Below, piece by piece: positions 1 to 8,046 of a stretch of DNA of 32,168 nt. Under the pieces are notes generated by a model. That model searched no databases, was not told the origin of the DNA, and saw only the letters and a program-made list of their open reading frames with translations. This DNA is from Pricia antarctica (GTDB taxonomy: Bacteria > Bacteroidota > Bacteroidia > Flavobacteriales > Flavobacteriaceae). Position numbers and translations under genes: made by a program. The stretch is from positions 1-32,168 of the forward strand of contig DRGL01000034.1 in NCBI GenBank assembly GCA_011050085.1. The letters run 5' to 3'. Each line of letters begins with the position of its first letter. Within the stretch, counting starts at the first letter, position 1.

Positions 1-691
1 TAGGCTTATCGATTATCTGTTGACGCAACACAGTTTCTATAGGGTCTATTCTTTTAGATATATTTCTTTTTCTGCGTTCACGTGAGGCTTCTAAAACTGT
101 TATAAGTTGCTTTGCTTCATGTCTATGGTCTCCATTTACTACTAATAAAATTGTTTTTTTACCTGACTTTTTGAACGTGTATCTCTCTTTTTTAGAAGTT
201 CCATCAATGGTCAAGGATTCACCAAAACTCCATTGCCAACTTTTAGCAAACTTTGCATCGCTGCTGAACTCAACTTCCTCGCCAACCCTTACATGTTTAG
301 GTATGATGATGTTGGGAACTAGTTCTGGATCTATTAGCTGCTTTCGCATTGATATCGCAATGTCTTTTGTAGTTACACACTGACCGTTCATAAACAACGA
401 AATGGTGTATTTGCCAGGTTTTTTGAATTGGTGTAGCACGTTGGAGCGAAACATAGTTCCGCTTTCGTCACCAAAATTCCATTCCCATTCCACACCTGAA
501 GTATCAGTACTCTTAAACTCAATAAGGTCATCCGTAGTAAAGGAATTCGAAATTACTTCAAAACCAATATCGGTACAATCTACAGTTGAATTTATCCTAA
601 ACGACAAAAGCGCTAATCCGACGAGTAAGAATAATAAAAATGTTAAAAATACGTTTCGGTCAAAGTGGGTTTTTATACTATTAATATCCAT
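1..691 (-). CDS. PKD-domain inner-membrane protein, partial; candidate T6SSiii envelope subunit (TssP-like)
   Basis: The minus strand is open from an ATG at 691 to the window edge (230 codons, no stop, so the C-terminus is missing). The product has a short cytoplasmic N-terminus, one membrane segment (about residues 14-31) and then two PKD/Ig-like modules in the periplasm: one around residues 42-115 with the signature WEWNFGD (69-75), one around 125-200 with WQWSFGE (152-158). A basic stretch (ASRERRKRNISKR) follows. It is divergent from the T6SS run, with only 56 bp between the two starts. Subtype-iii T6SS clusters use TssN-TssR instead of TssJLM, and a single-pass protein with periplasmic modules would suit such a complex. 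The TssP label is my inference from location and topology. A generic PKD membrane protein is the alternative. Confidence 0.6.
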   Translation of the reverse strand, partial: MDINSIKTHFDRNVFLTFLLFLLVGLALLSFRINSTVDCTDIGFEVISNSFTTDDLIEFKSTDTSGVEWEWNFGDESGTMFRSNVLHQFKKPGKYTISLFMNGQCVTTKDIAISMRKQLIDPELVPNIIIPKHVRVGEEVEFSSDAKFAKSWQWSFGESLTIDGTSKKERYTFKKSGKKTILLVVNGDHRHEAKQLITVLEASRERRKRNISKRIDPIETVLRQQIIDKP

Positions 692-747
692 CAGAAATTA
701 TTTACGTCTAGATATAATTAATCAACTGTTTGAAAAAATAACCTATA

Positions 748-1383
748 ATGAGACTACAACTATTGTTTCTTCTAGTTATTGTCCTCATGGGTTCATGTGC
801 CAAAAAATCCTATGACAGAACTGATTATTCGTATTATAAGCGAGAAATAACCAAACTCAAGGCTACAGAAAAAAAACAATCAAAAGAAGAAACACAATCC
901 AACTTCAAACAAAATTTTCCCACAAAGCTGACATATCTCAGCGGTGAAGAAAAAAAACAAATTGCAAAACTGTTAGAAATTCCATCTGATTCTATACGAA
1001 ATGAAAAGCTATATTCGACAATTTTAGAATGGATGGGCACCCCCTACCTTTTTGGTGGTATCTCTCAAGAAGGAGTCGATTGTTCCGCGTTGACGCAGCA
1101 AATTTACCTCAAGGTCTACGGAAAGGAAATCCCTAGAACTTCAATCCAGCAATTTTATTTCGATACCAAAAACCAATTTAAAAGTCAGAAATATTTAAAG
1201 CAAGGCGATTTAATATTCTTTAGACTCCGATATCAAGATGCAATTGTATCTCATGTCGGCATTTATTTACAAAATGGAAAGTTTTTAGGATCGAATTCCC
1301 CACGCGGCGTAGAGATTACAGAATTAGACACAAATTATTGGCAAGATAAGTATGTGGCCAGTGCACGTCTACTAAACCTTTGA
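748..1383 (+). CDS. NlpC/P60-family lipoprotein at head of T6SSiii run
   Basis: 211 aa. A signal peptide ends in a lipobox (LMGSC, lipidated Cys17). The residues after Cys17 are AKKSYDR, with no acidic surface-export signal, so a periplasm-facing lipoprotein is expected. A charged linker (about 30-60) precedes an NlpC/P60 domain (about 85-211) resembling E. coli Spr/MepS. The catalytic Cys112 sits in GVDCSAL and His169 in SHVGIYL. The position of the third triad residue, a His twelve residues after the first in Spr, is Gly181 here (KFLGSNS). Family members cleave D-Glu-mDAP peptide bonds in peptidoglycan. Eleven bases separate it from tssG, so it is probably co-transcribed and may locally remodel the cell wall for T6SS assembly. 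Loss of the third residue leaves activity uncertain; it could be a peptidoglycan-binding pseudoenzyme. Confidence 0.85.
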   Translation: MRLQLLFLLVIVLMGSCAKKSYDRTDYSYYKREITKLKATEKKQSKEETQSNFKQNFPTKLTYLSGEEKKQIAKLLEIPSDSIRNEKLYSTILEWMGTPYLFGGISQEGVDCSALTQQIYLKVYGKEIPRTSIQQFYFDTKNQFKSQKYLKQGDLIFFRLRYQDAIVSHVGIYLQNGKFLGSNSPRGVEITELDTNYWQDKYVASARLLNL

Positions 1384-1393
1384 ATCAAAGTCT

Positions 1394-2305
1394 ATGACCG
1401 CACATAATTCAAAAACCTCGATTCAACAGCAGGTATTTAATTTGGACTTTGACCTTAAGGCCGAAACGTTCATCGCTGGGCTGTTGGAAACAAATGTTGC
1501 AGTGGATATTAATTTGACGGATTATTTCAAACGCCGTTTTAGCAATGACATTTCCAAAATTGCAGAAAATTCAGAGGAAAATGGAATTCTCGAAATACAT
1601 TTAAGCAGACGCAGTTTTTACAATATTTTTCCTGAACGATTATTTCATACTCAAAATAGTACTACAGCCTTGGTTCATCAAATGGTTGATGACTATAAAA
1701 ATAGAAAACTTGAAGAAGAGCAGGTTCGTAAATTTTTTAAACCTCTAGAAGTTGAATTCTTCTTGCACAGGGTTGCTATCGAACAGGCCGAGAATCAATC
1801 AATTCAATCATTGGGAACCAATGAACTTAGTGAACTGTTATCTGAATTTTGGAATATCGACACCCATATACCAAAAGAAATGGCGGCAAAGATTTTAAAG
1901 ACTATGCCTCTAATGTACAAGATTGCGGGAAATTTATCGTTGTTACAAAGTATATTGGAGACTATTATAGCTGAACGGGTAGTCGTTACGGAAGAGTTTG
2001 CATCCATCGAATATCATATTGAAGTACATGATTGGCAGCTAGGTGTAAACTTGGCTACAGCTGGCTGTTCAGTAACATTTCTTCCGAAATATATATTTAC
2101 CATCACAGATATAAAAAGGCCCGAAACTTTAAAAGACTATCTGCCAAATGGAAAAATAATCTCTTTTGTGGAGTTCTATTTAGAACATACATTACCCTTC
2201 GAGGCCGATTTTGAAATCAATTTCACCATGGAGAGAGCAAAGACTGATTTTGTACTCAGCAAAACTATTTATGAAGGCAGGTTAGGTATTTCTGCAACAA
2301 TTTAG
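1394..2305 (+). CDS. tssG: TssG, T6SS baseplate subunit
   Basis: 303 aa, cytoplasmic. TssG forms the baseplate wedge together with TssF and TssE, under the contractile sheath. Assignment rests on the overall pattern of subtype-iii TssG: an acidic/helical N-terminal half, then a segment (about residues 170-240) with the family-like ALLxI/VxVxEF character (IIAERVVVTEEF) and a C-terminal beta-rich part, and on its position six bases upstream of tssN inside a run with TssK, TssE, TssF and TssH. Individual sequence motifs in this family are weak, so genomic context carries much of the weight. Start ATG lies 11 bases after the nlpC stop; no upstream in-frame ATG competes. Bacteroidota TssG proteins are highly diverged from proteobacterial ones. 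Confidence 0.82.
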   Translation: MTAHNSKTSIQQQVFNLDFDLKAETFIAGLLETNVAVDINLTDYFKRRFSNDISKIAENSEENGILEIHLSRRSFYNIFPERLFHTQNSTTALVHQMVDDYKNRKLEEEQVRKFFKPLEVEFFLHRVAIEQAENQSIQSLGTNELSELLSEFWNIDTHIPKEMAAKILKTMPLMYKIAGNLSLLQSILETIIAERVVVTEEFASIEYHIEVHDWQLGVNLATAGCSVTFLPKYIFTITDIKRPETLKDYLPNGKIISFVEFYLEHTLPFEADFEINFTMERAKTDFVLSKTIYEGRLGISATI

Positions 2306-2311
2306 AATAGT

Positions 2312-3178
2312 ATGATCGAAAATTATTTATCAAAATTTGTAAGCTTTGATGCTCTAATTCCCTTTGTGGCTATCATATTACTCGTTTTTGTTGGTATAAA
2401 ACTTATCTCTAGTAATACACCAGCATTTAGAAAACAACAAAGAAAATACCTTCACTATTTACTGATTGATTTAGCTGTAATGGCCGTAGTAGTTGCCGTT
2501 GTTTATAACTTACGCCAATCTGGAGTAATGCTGAGATACCTGACATTTTTGGGCATTGCTTTTATCCTTGGAGGGCTTCACGTTTATTTCTACAGGAATA
2601 TCTTCGATAAATTCGAGACCGAGAATACTTTCAAGCAATTTATAATTGCTTTTATTACCTCATTAATTTTAATAGTACCGATTATACTCACCGGGGCATA
2701 TTTTGAAGATCTTGATTATCTATCATACTATCTTTTGGTGATTGCCACCTTCGTACTTCCTACATCCTTTACTGTTTTATTTGAACATTCCATTTCAATT
2801 CCCGTGAAACTCTATTCGAAATGGCACTATCCGCTAGGGAGAAAATACGATACGCCGAAACATAACGAACTCAACAATATGATTGTTGTGAATTTTATGT
2901 TCCTTAAGAATACCAAAGAACAACAAATGACCAGTTTTAAAGCTAAAGCACCCAAAAATATGAATTTTGGAAGACTCTTTTATTTCTTTATTAACGACTA
3001 CAACGACAAAAAAACCACCTCAAAAATTGAAACTACCGAAGATTCGGGCAGTCCTTACGGATGGTACTTTTATACCAAACCTAAGTGGTACGGTACTACA
3101 GAACATATTGATTCTGAATTGAGTGTCGATAAAAATAATCTTGAGGAAGGCGATGTTGTGGTTTGCCATCGGATTTAA
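2312..3178 (+). CDS. tssN: TssN, Bacteroidota-specific T6SSiii inner-membrane protein
   Basis: 288 aa. The N-terminal half has five hydrophobic segments (about residues 14-33, 48-66, 76-94, 109-129, 136-156). The soluble C-terminal half (about 170-288) contains LYSKWHYPLGRKY, FGRLFYFFINDYN and GWYFYTKPKWYG. This is the arrangement of TssN, one of the proteins that replaces TssJLM in subtype-iii systems and sits in the inner membrane. The gene is directly behind tssG (6 bp) and ahead of tssK, again as expected for the subtype. The soluble part would face the cytoplasm and could contact TssK/baseplate; that contact is inference. An 86-bp gap follows before tssK with no clear terminator, so the run is probably one operon. 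Confidence 0.85.
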   Translation: MIENYLSKFVSFDALIPFVAIILLVFVGIKLISSNTPAFRKQQRKYLHYLLIDLAVMAVVVAVVYNLRQSGVMLRYLTFLGIAFILGGLHVYFYRNIFDKFETENTFKQFIIAFITSLILIVPIILTGAYFEDLDYLSYYLLVIATFVLPTSFTVLFEHSISIPVKLYSKWHYPLGRKYDTPKHNELNNMIVVNFMFLKNTKEQQMTSFKAKAPKNMNFGRLFYFFINDYNDKKTTSKIETTEDSGSPYGWYFYTKPKWYGTTEHIDSELSVDKNNLEEGDVVVCHRI

Positions 3179-3264
3179 CATCCATATAAAAGTAGAATAT
3201 AAAGGATAATTTTCAAGATTCTGAATCAAGAAGGCAAGAAGTAACCGACCTAAATACCAATACC

Positions 3265-4416
3265 ATGATTGAGAAAATCAAAAATTTTAAGATTAATTGG
3301 ATAGATGGGATGAAAATCTCAAAGGAACATTTCCAAGGCCTTCAAAATTACGCAGAAAATAGTGTTAAGGATGCATTTGTCACTCGAAATGGACGCTACG
3401 GCTATGGTTATTTTACATCTCGTTCCAATAGCATACATAACGATACTATCAATCTTGATATCCATAATAGCTTAAGAGTGTCCATCAATGAATTACGTGC
3501 TATTACTCCCAATGGCCATCGAATTGAAGTTACCAATGAAACACCTCGGGTTGAAGATCAAATCACCATTTCAAATGTCTTGGATACGAACTGCGAAACT
3601 GGATTTCTACTCATTAACCTCGACATTGAAAACCCCGTTCCTTTTGGCGAGCAAGATGCTAAAGAAGTTCCTCCACGGCACCCGTTCGTAACGAATGGTC
3701 ATTTCTTCTCGTTTATAGATGCTAAAGAACTCGAAAAAACGGGATTATTAGGCAATCAGTTACCAATTGCCAAAATAACTAGAGTTGGTAATGTCTTATC
3801 GTTCACTACCGATTACATTCCGCCCTGCACCAGTTTAGACGCTCATGTCCAATTGATGGACTTCTACAATGAAGTGGACAATTTTCTAAAAATGGCGGAA
3901 CGGAATTGCATCACCATACTGCAAAAAATTAGGTCGAAGGATAATGAAAATCCTATTGCAGATGCAATGCAATTAGCCGTCGATAAACTTTATGTTTACC
4001 TAGCCCAAAAGATTACCACCGTGAAGTGGGAAGCACAGTATTTGCACCCTAAAGATTTGCTTGAAATTCTGGTAAGCTTCGCTCGTATTTTTAAAGGTGC
4101 GGTCGATATTTCATCCCCAGAAGAAAAAGAACGGTTACTTAACTATTTTGGGGATTGGACGGACTTAAAAGGGGGCGATTACGAAAAAATATTTAATACT
4201 ATTATCAATCTAAAGTACAATCATGATGATGTTAACGAAAATGTAAAAACGGTATCCGTATTCATGGAGACGATTGAAAAACTTTTAAAGGTGTTGACCC
4301 AAGTCGACTACATCGGAAAGCGTCGTGACATGGGCATATTTGTACATGAAAATATGGTCAATACTAAAACAAAGAAATCGGCACAGGCCGGCGGGCCTTC
4401 GTTCTTGGCCGAGTAA
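3265..4416 (+). CDS. tssK: TssK, T6SS baseplate-to-membrane adaptor
   Basis: 383 aa, cytoplasmic. The N-terminal signature INWIDGMKISKEHFQGLQNY (about residues 10-29) is the Bacteroidota form of the conserved TssK start (W-x-x-G-x-x-L/I-x-x-x-HFQ). TssK trimers link the TssEFG wedges to the membrane complex through a C-terminal domain. The protein is shorter than typical proteobacterial TssK (around 440 residues), which is usual for subtype iii where the membrane partner differs. The C-terminus ends in a basic, low-complexity tail. Only 12 bp separate it from tssO. ATG at 3265 is chosen because the conserved N-terminal block begins immediately after it. Confidence 0.9.
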   Translation: MIEKIKNFKINWIDGMKISKEHFQGLQNYAENSVKDAFVTRNGRYGYGYFTSRSNSIHNDTINLDIHNSLRVSINELRAITPNGHRIEVTNETPRVEDQITISNVLDTNCETGFLLINLDIENPVPFGEQDAKEVPPRHPFVTNGHFFSFIDAKELEKTGLLGNQLPIAKITRVGNVLSFTTDYIPPCTSLDAHVQLMDFYNEVDNFLKMAERNCITILQKIRSKDNENPIADAMQLAVDKLYVYLAQKITTVKWEAQYLHPKDLLEILVSFARIFKGAVDISSPEEKERLLNYFGDWTDLKGGDYEKIFNTIINLKYNHDDVNENVKTVSVFMETIEKLLKVLTQVDYIGKRRDMGIFVHENMVNTKTKKSAQAGGPSFLAE

Positions 4417-4428
4417 TAAAATTAGATT

Positions 4429-4935
4429 ATGGAAATATTGAATAAAAAGGAACGTACCAATTCCTTCCTCCTCTTTCTGTTGATGTTTGTCATAACGGTT
4501 GGAATTCTTTTCTCCGCATTCTTCTTCAGCTACAAATTGCCATGGAAAGAGAATGCGATGCTTCGTACAGAGAATCAAAAAATCAGGTACGAGTTTCTCT
4601 TTCAAAAAAAGTTCATCAAAAATCTCGAACAAGTTGATAACCTTATCGATTCACTCGAGAATACCCGTGAGGGATATTTTTTCTTAGAGCAGAGCATAAA
4701 CGCCGAACTTATCAATATCAAATGTGATATTCCTAAAGATTCACTAGATGACAAGAGCATGTATGAAAATCTCGTATTGACCTACAAAAAACTTATGGAC
4801 GCCAAGCGAGATCTCAAACAGGTAGAAAATGCCAAAAAGGAAATCGATGACTTAAGCGAACAGCTCAACGAATCGGAAAAAGAAATTGGACAGTTGGAAA
4901 AAGCACTTGAACTTTCACGGCGTCTTCGAAATTAA
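4429..4935 (+). CDS. tssO: TssO, Bacteroidota-specific T6SSiii membrane protein
   Basis: 168 aa. A short basic N-terminus (MEILNKKERTN) is followed by a single membrane segment (about residues 12-34) and then a predicted mostly helical periplasmic region. The last 60 or so residues (KKLMDAKRDLKQVENAKK onward) are a strongly charged heptad-like coiled coil. This topology and its location between tssK and tssH match TssO, a subunit confined to subtype-iii T6SS and assigned to the inner-membrane part of the envelope complex. The coiled coil could reach across the periplasm or drive oligomerisation; that is inference. It is 12 bp after tssK and 25 bp before tssH. Confidence 0.82.
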   Translation: MEILNKKERTNSFLLFLLMFVITVGILFSAFFFSYKLPWKENAMLRTENQKIRYEFLFQKKFIKNLEQVDNLIDSLENTREGYFFLEQSINAELINIKCDIPKDSLDDKSMYENLVLTYKKLMDAKRDLKQVENAKKEIDDLSEQLNESEKEIGQLEKALELSRRLRN

Positions 4936-4960
4936 ATACACCTAACCTACAAACGAACCC

Positions 4961-7462
4961 ATGAACCAAGAGTTGGAAAAAGCCTTCTATATTGCCACTC
5001 AAATTGCTGAAGAGAACAAGCATGAAAGTTTTGGCCCGGCACACTTGATAAAGGCCTCACTAAACCGTGATTTATCGCTTCTACGTTATTTACACGGGTT
5101 GGGAATAGACGTTTACTTCATAGAGGAATGGGCAGATGTGCATTTGGAAAGCTATCCTAAAGGATTCAGCCGTGGTGCCGATATCACTGCAAGTGCAGCA
5201 GCAAAAATGGTGACGGTCGAGGCCGAGAACATTTCAACTACAATAAATACAGAAGATGTTGATTTAGTATGTCTTTTCGTATCTGCTATTACCCCTGGCG
5301 TAGGATTTGATTTCGATCAGTTAAAATCTTTACCAATAAGCAGCACTGAACTGATAAACCGGCTATCGCCCAAAACTAGAGGAACGTCGAATTCAGGATT
5401 AGCTGTAGAGAGCGGTGTAATTGTAGCCGATACCAATTCTAGTAAAATCCTTAAAAAGTATACCAAAGATCTTTTGGCCGAAGCCAAAAAAGGTCATTAC
5501 AACCAAATTGTCAATCGGGATAAGGAACTTAAAATGATTTCCGAAATTCTCAGCCGGAAGTCCAAACCTAACGTCATTGTTCAAGGTGACCCTGGTGTCG
5601 GAAAAACCGTGCTGATTCAAAATCTTGCTCTTGAAATAGTTAAGGGTAAAATCGTGGACACCTTAAAGGAAGCCAATCTTCTGGAGGTAGAAACCTCTAC
5701 CCTGCTTTCCGGTGCTTCCTATAAAGGAGAAATTGAAGACCGTTTGCAACAGATATTCACTGAAGTCAAGACACTTTGTAAACCAGTTATATTTATCGAT
5801 GATTTCCATTCGCTTTTACATGATGCCTCAACTAGCCAAGGGATTTTGAACGTAATCAAATCGGAATTGAATAAAGGCGAAGTTATTATAATAGGGGCTA
5901 TTTCAACCGATAACTATCGTAAGCATATTGGAGCCGATGTAGCGCTCAATCGTCGTTTTGAAGCGATTCTATTAGAGGAAGCAGATTCCGAAACAACTTT
6001 TAGAGTTTTAAGAAGTATCGCAAAGGTCTATACGGAACATCATGGTCTTAATATAGAAGAAGAAACGTTGCGGGAAGCCATACGCCTCTCAAAGCGCTAT
6101 CTAAAAGAAAAAAATCTTCCGGATTCCGCTTTAGATTTAATAGACCGTACCATGGCAGCCGCCAATGTATCGAAGCAATCCCTCCCAGGTGATTTAAACA
6201 GTTTGAAGGCTGAACTTACACACATAAAGAAAAAAACCAAAAAATTATCCGAAGCTGAAAAGATTCAGGACATCGATTGGTTATATATGGGGATAAAAAA
6301 CCGCTTAAGTCCTATTATTTTAGGAAAACTCGACACTGAAGATTTTTTCCGCTTTACCGGATACATAGAGAAATTGAATTATGTAAAGGGATTATTGAAG
6401 TCAATTGAAGACCTAGAAAAAACGAAACGCACCTATATCAACGGTGCCGATTTAGCGGCTATGGTATCGAACATCACTGGAATACCGGCTGGAAAAGTTC
6501 AAACCCAAGAACGTGAGCGGCTTATGGAAATGGAAGATACGCTTAAACAACGTGTCATCGGCCAAGACAACGCTGTACAAACTGTTGTTGAGGCCATTAT
6601 AGAATCACGATCAGGACTCTCAAAAGAGGGACAGCCCATAGGTTCATTTTTCTTTTCAGGGCCCACAGGCACTGGAAAAACTGAGTTGGCGAAATCTTTG
6701 GCCGAATTTCTGTTTAATGATGAATCCGCTATCATACGATTTGACATGTCGGAATTCAAAGAGGAGCATTCCGCAGCCTTATTGTATGGAGCACCTCCAG
6801 GATATGTTGGATATGAAGAAGGTGGTGTATTGGTAAATAAGATTCGCCAAAAACCATATTCCATTGTTCTCTTTGATGAAATTGAAAAAGCACATCAGTC
6901 CGTTTTCGATGTCTTTTTGCAGATATTGGACGAGGGTAAGCTTAGTGACCGTCTTGGCAAGGAAGGAGATTTTTCAAATGCCGTAATTCTATTCACTTCC
7001 AATATCGGCTCTGAGTTCATTACAAAATCTATTGAAGGAGGAAAAATTCCACCTTCCGATAAGCTCTTACAAATCATGTCAAGCTATTTCAGACCTGAAT
7101 TTTTAGGGCGTATTACCGAAATCGTGCCCTTTGCCCCTATCTCGAAAAAAGATGCTCCGCTTATTTTTAATCTCCACCTTAATAAAGAATTATTAGTACT
7201 CACGGAAAGATTGGGAATCAACTTAGAAATTGATGAAAAAACAAAAATACATTTATCGTTAGAAGGCTTTTCATCCACCTATGGCGTTCGACCTCTAAAG
7301 GCAGTAATACGTAATAAACTTAAAAGACCTTTATCAAAAATGATTGTATCAGGACAAATAAAAGCTCCTCAAACGGTACAAGTGACGTTAAAAGAGAAGA
7401 AGGTAATATTTAATATAATAAAGAGAAAATCGACTAGACAGCAATTAGCAGCTTCCGGTTAA
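4961..7462 (+). CDS. tssH: TssH (ClpV-type AAA+ unfoldase), T6SS sheath-recycling ATPase
   Basis: 833 aa Hsp100 protein. It has a Clp N-domain (about 1-140), NBD1 with Walker A GDPGVGKT (209-216) and pore loop GASYKGEIE (251-259), a short middle domain (about 410-480), and NBD2 with Walker A GPTGTGKT (567-574), pore loop GAPPGYVGY (610-618) and Walker B SIVLFDE (634-640). Placement inside the T6SS run and strong divergence from the ClpB encoded 6 kb downstream identify it as the ClpV/TssH that disassembles contracted TssB/C sheaths. Oddity: the NBD1 Walker B reads VIFIDD (276-281), Asp where the hydrolytic Glu is expected, while the arginine-finger region RRF (331-333) is kept. It is followed by a 96-bp gap before tssE. 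Confidence 0.93.
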   Translation: MNQELEKAFYIATQIAEENKHESFGPAHLIKASLNRDLSLLRYLHGLGIDVYFIEEWADVHLESYPKGFSRGADITASAAAKMVTVEAENISTTINTEDVDLVCLFVSAITPGVGFDFDQLKSLPISSTELINRLSPKTRGTSNSGLAVESGVIVADTNSSKILKKYTKDLLAEAKKGHYNQIVNRDKELKMISEILSRKSKPNVIVQGDPGVGKTVLIQNLALEIVKGKIVDTLKEANLLEVETSTLLSGASYKGEIEDRLQQIFTEVKTLCKPVIFIDDFHSLLHDASTSQGILNVIKSELNKGEVIIIGAISTDNYRKHIGADVALNRRFEAILLEEADSETTFRVLRSIAKVYTEHHGLNIEEETLREAIRLSKRYLKEKNLPDSALDLIDRTMAAANVSKQSLPGDLNSLKAELTHIKKKTKKLSEAEKIQDIDWLYMGIKNRLSPIILGKLDTEDFFRFTGYIEKLNYVKGLLKSIEDLEKTKRTYINGADLAAMVSNITGIPAGKVQTQERERLMEMEDTLKQRVIGQDNAVQTVVEAIIESRSGLSKEGQPIGSFFFSGPTGTGKTELAKSLAEFLFNDESAIIRFDMSEFKEEHSAALLYGAPPGYVGYEEGGVLVNKIRQKPYSIVLFDEIEKAHQSVFDVFLQILDEGKLSDRLGKEGDFSNAVILFTSNIGSEFITKSIEGGKIPPSDKLLQIMSSYFRPEFLGRITEIVPFAPISKKDAPLIFNLHLNKELLVLTERLGINLEIDEKTKIHLSLEGFSSTYGVRPLKAVIRNKLKRPLSKMIVSGQIKAPQTVQVTLKEKKVIFNIIKRKSTRQQLAASG

Positions 7463-7558
7463 TTGAAAACTTTTCATTTTCCATAAATTATACGTACAAT
7501 TTTTTTAAAAATATGAAAAGTGTTGTAGCGTCCATATTCAAAATGAATTACAAAAACT

Positions 7559-7990
7559 ATGGCAAAACCCTACTACGAAGCTCCTTTCAATTTTAAACGT
7601 TTCTTCGAAAAAAAGGAAATGAAAAAATTGAGCATGCACGATTCAATTTCACAATTCATCAGTATAATCATTACTACGTATTTCGAAGAATACACTTTTG
7701 ACAAAGACTTCGGCAGCATGATTTGGGAAACAGATTTCGATTTGCTCATAAACGCAAACGTTCTAAAGGAGCGGATTAAATGCTCGCTCGAGAAACAGAT
7801 TGAAGTCTATGAAAAAAGGCTGGGCAACGTAAATCTAGACGTAGAACTTATGGAAAAGTTGACCAATGCATCAAATAAAGTGCGGTTAAAAAAATATCTT
7901 CTTATAACCGTCAGCGGTAGCATCATGAAAACCGATGAACCTTTTCGATTTACCGGTGATTATTATTTGGCTCCCTTATCCTATAAGTAA
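7559..7990 (+). CDS. tssE: TssE, gp25-like T6SS baseplate subunit
   Basis: 143 aa, cytoplasmic, GPW/gp25 (T4 lysozyme-like baseplate) family. The region DSISQFISIIITTYFEEY and the block DFGSMIWETDFD (about residues 55-68) correspond to the gp25 core, in which a conserved E/W-containing strand completes the sheath handshake. The final part (VELMEKL...YLLITVSGSI) is the expected beta-rich end. TssE nucleates sheath assembly with TssF and TssG. It lies 56 bp upstream of tssF. ATG 7559 is preferred because the aromatic N-terminus (AKPYYEAPFNFKRFF) is in frame directly after it. Confidence 0.85.
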   Translation: MAKPYYEAPFNFKRFFEKKEMKKLSMHDSISQFISIIITTYFEEYTFDKDFGSMIWETDFDLLINANVLKERIKCSLEKQIEVYEKRLGNVNLDVELMEKLTNASNKVRLKKYLLITVSGSIMKTDEPFRFTGDYYLAPLSYK

Positions 7991-8046
7991 TAGAAAAAAA
8001 CTCTCCTACCTATGAATTGCACATTTTAATCATCAAATAACCGACC

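Noticed and set aside
171-815. Two plus-strand frames (171-383, 402-815)
   Set aside because: They are shadows of the minus-strand PKD-domain gene, whose translation has clear domain signatures over the same bases.
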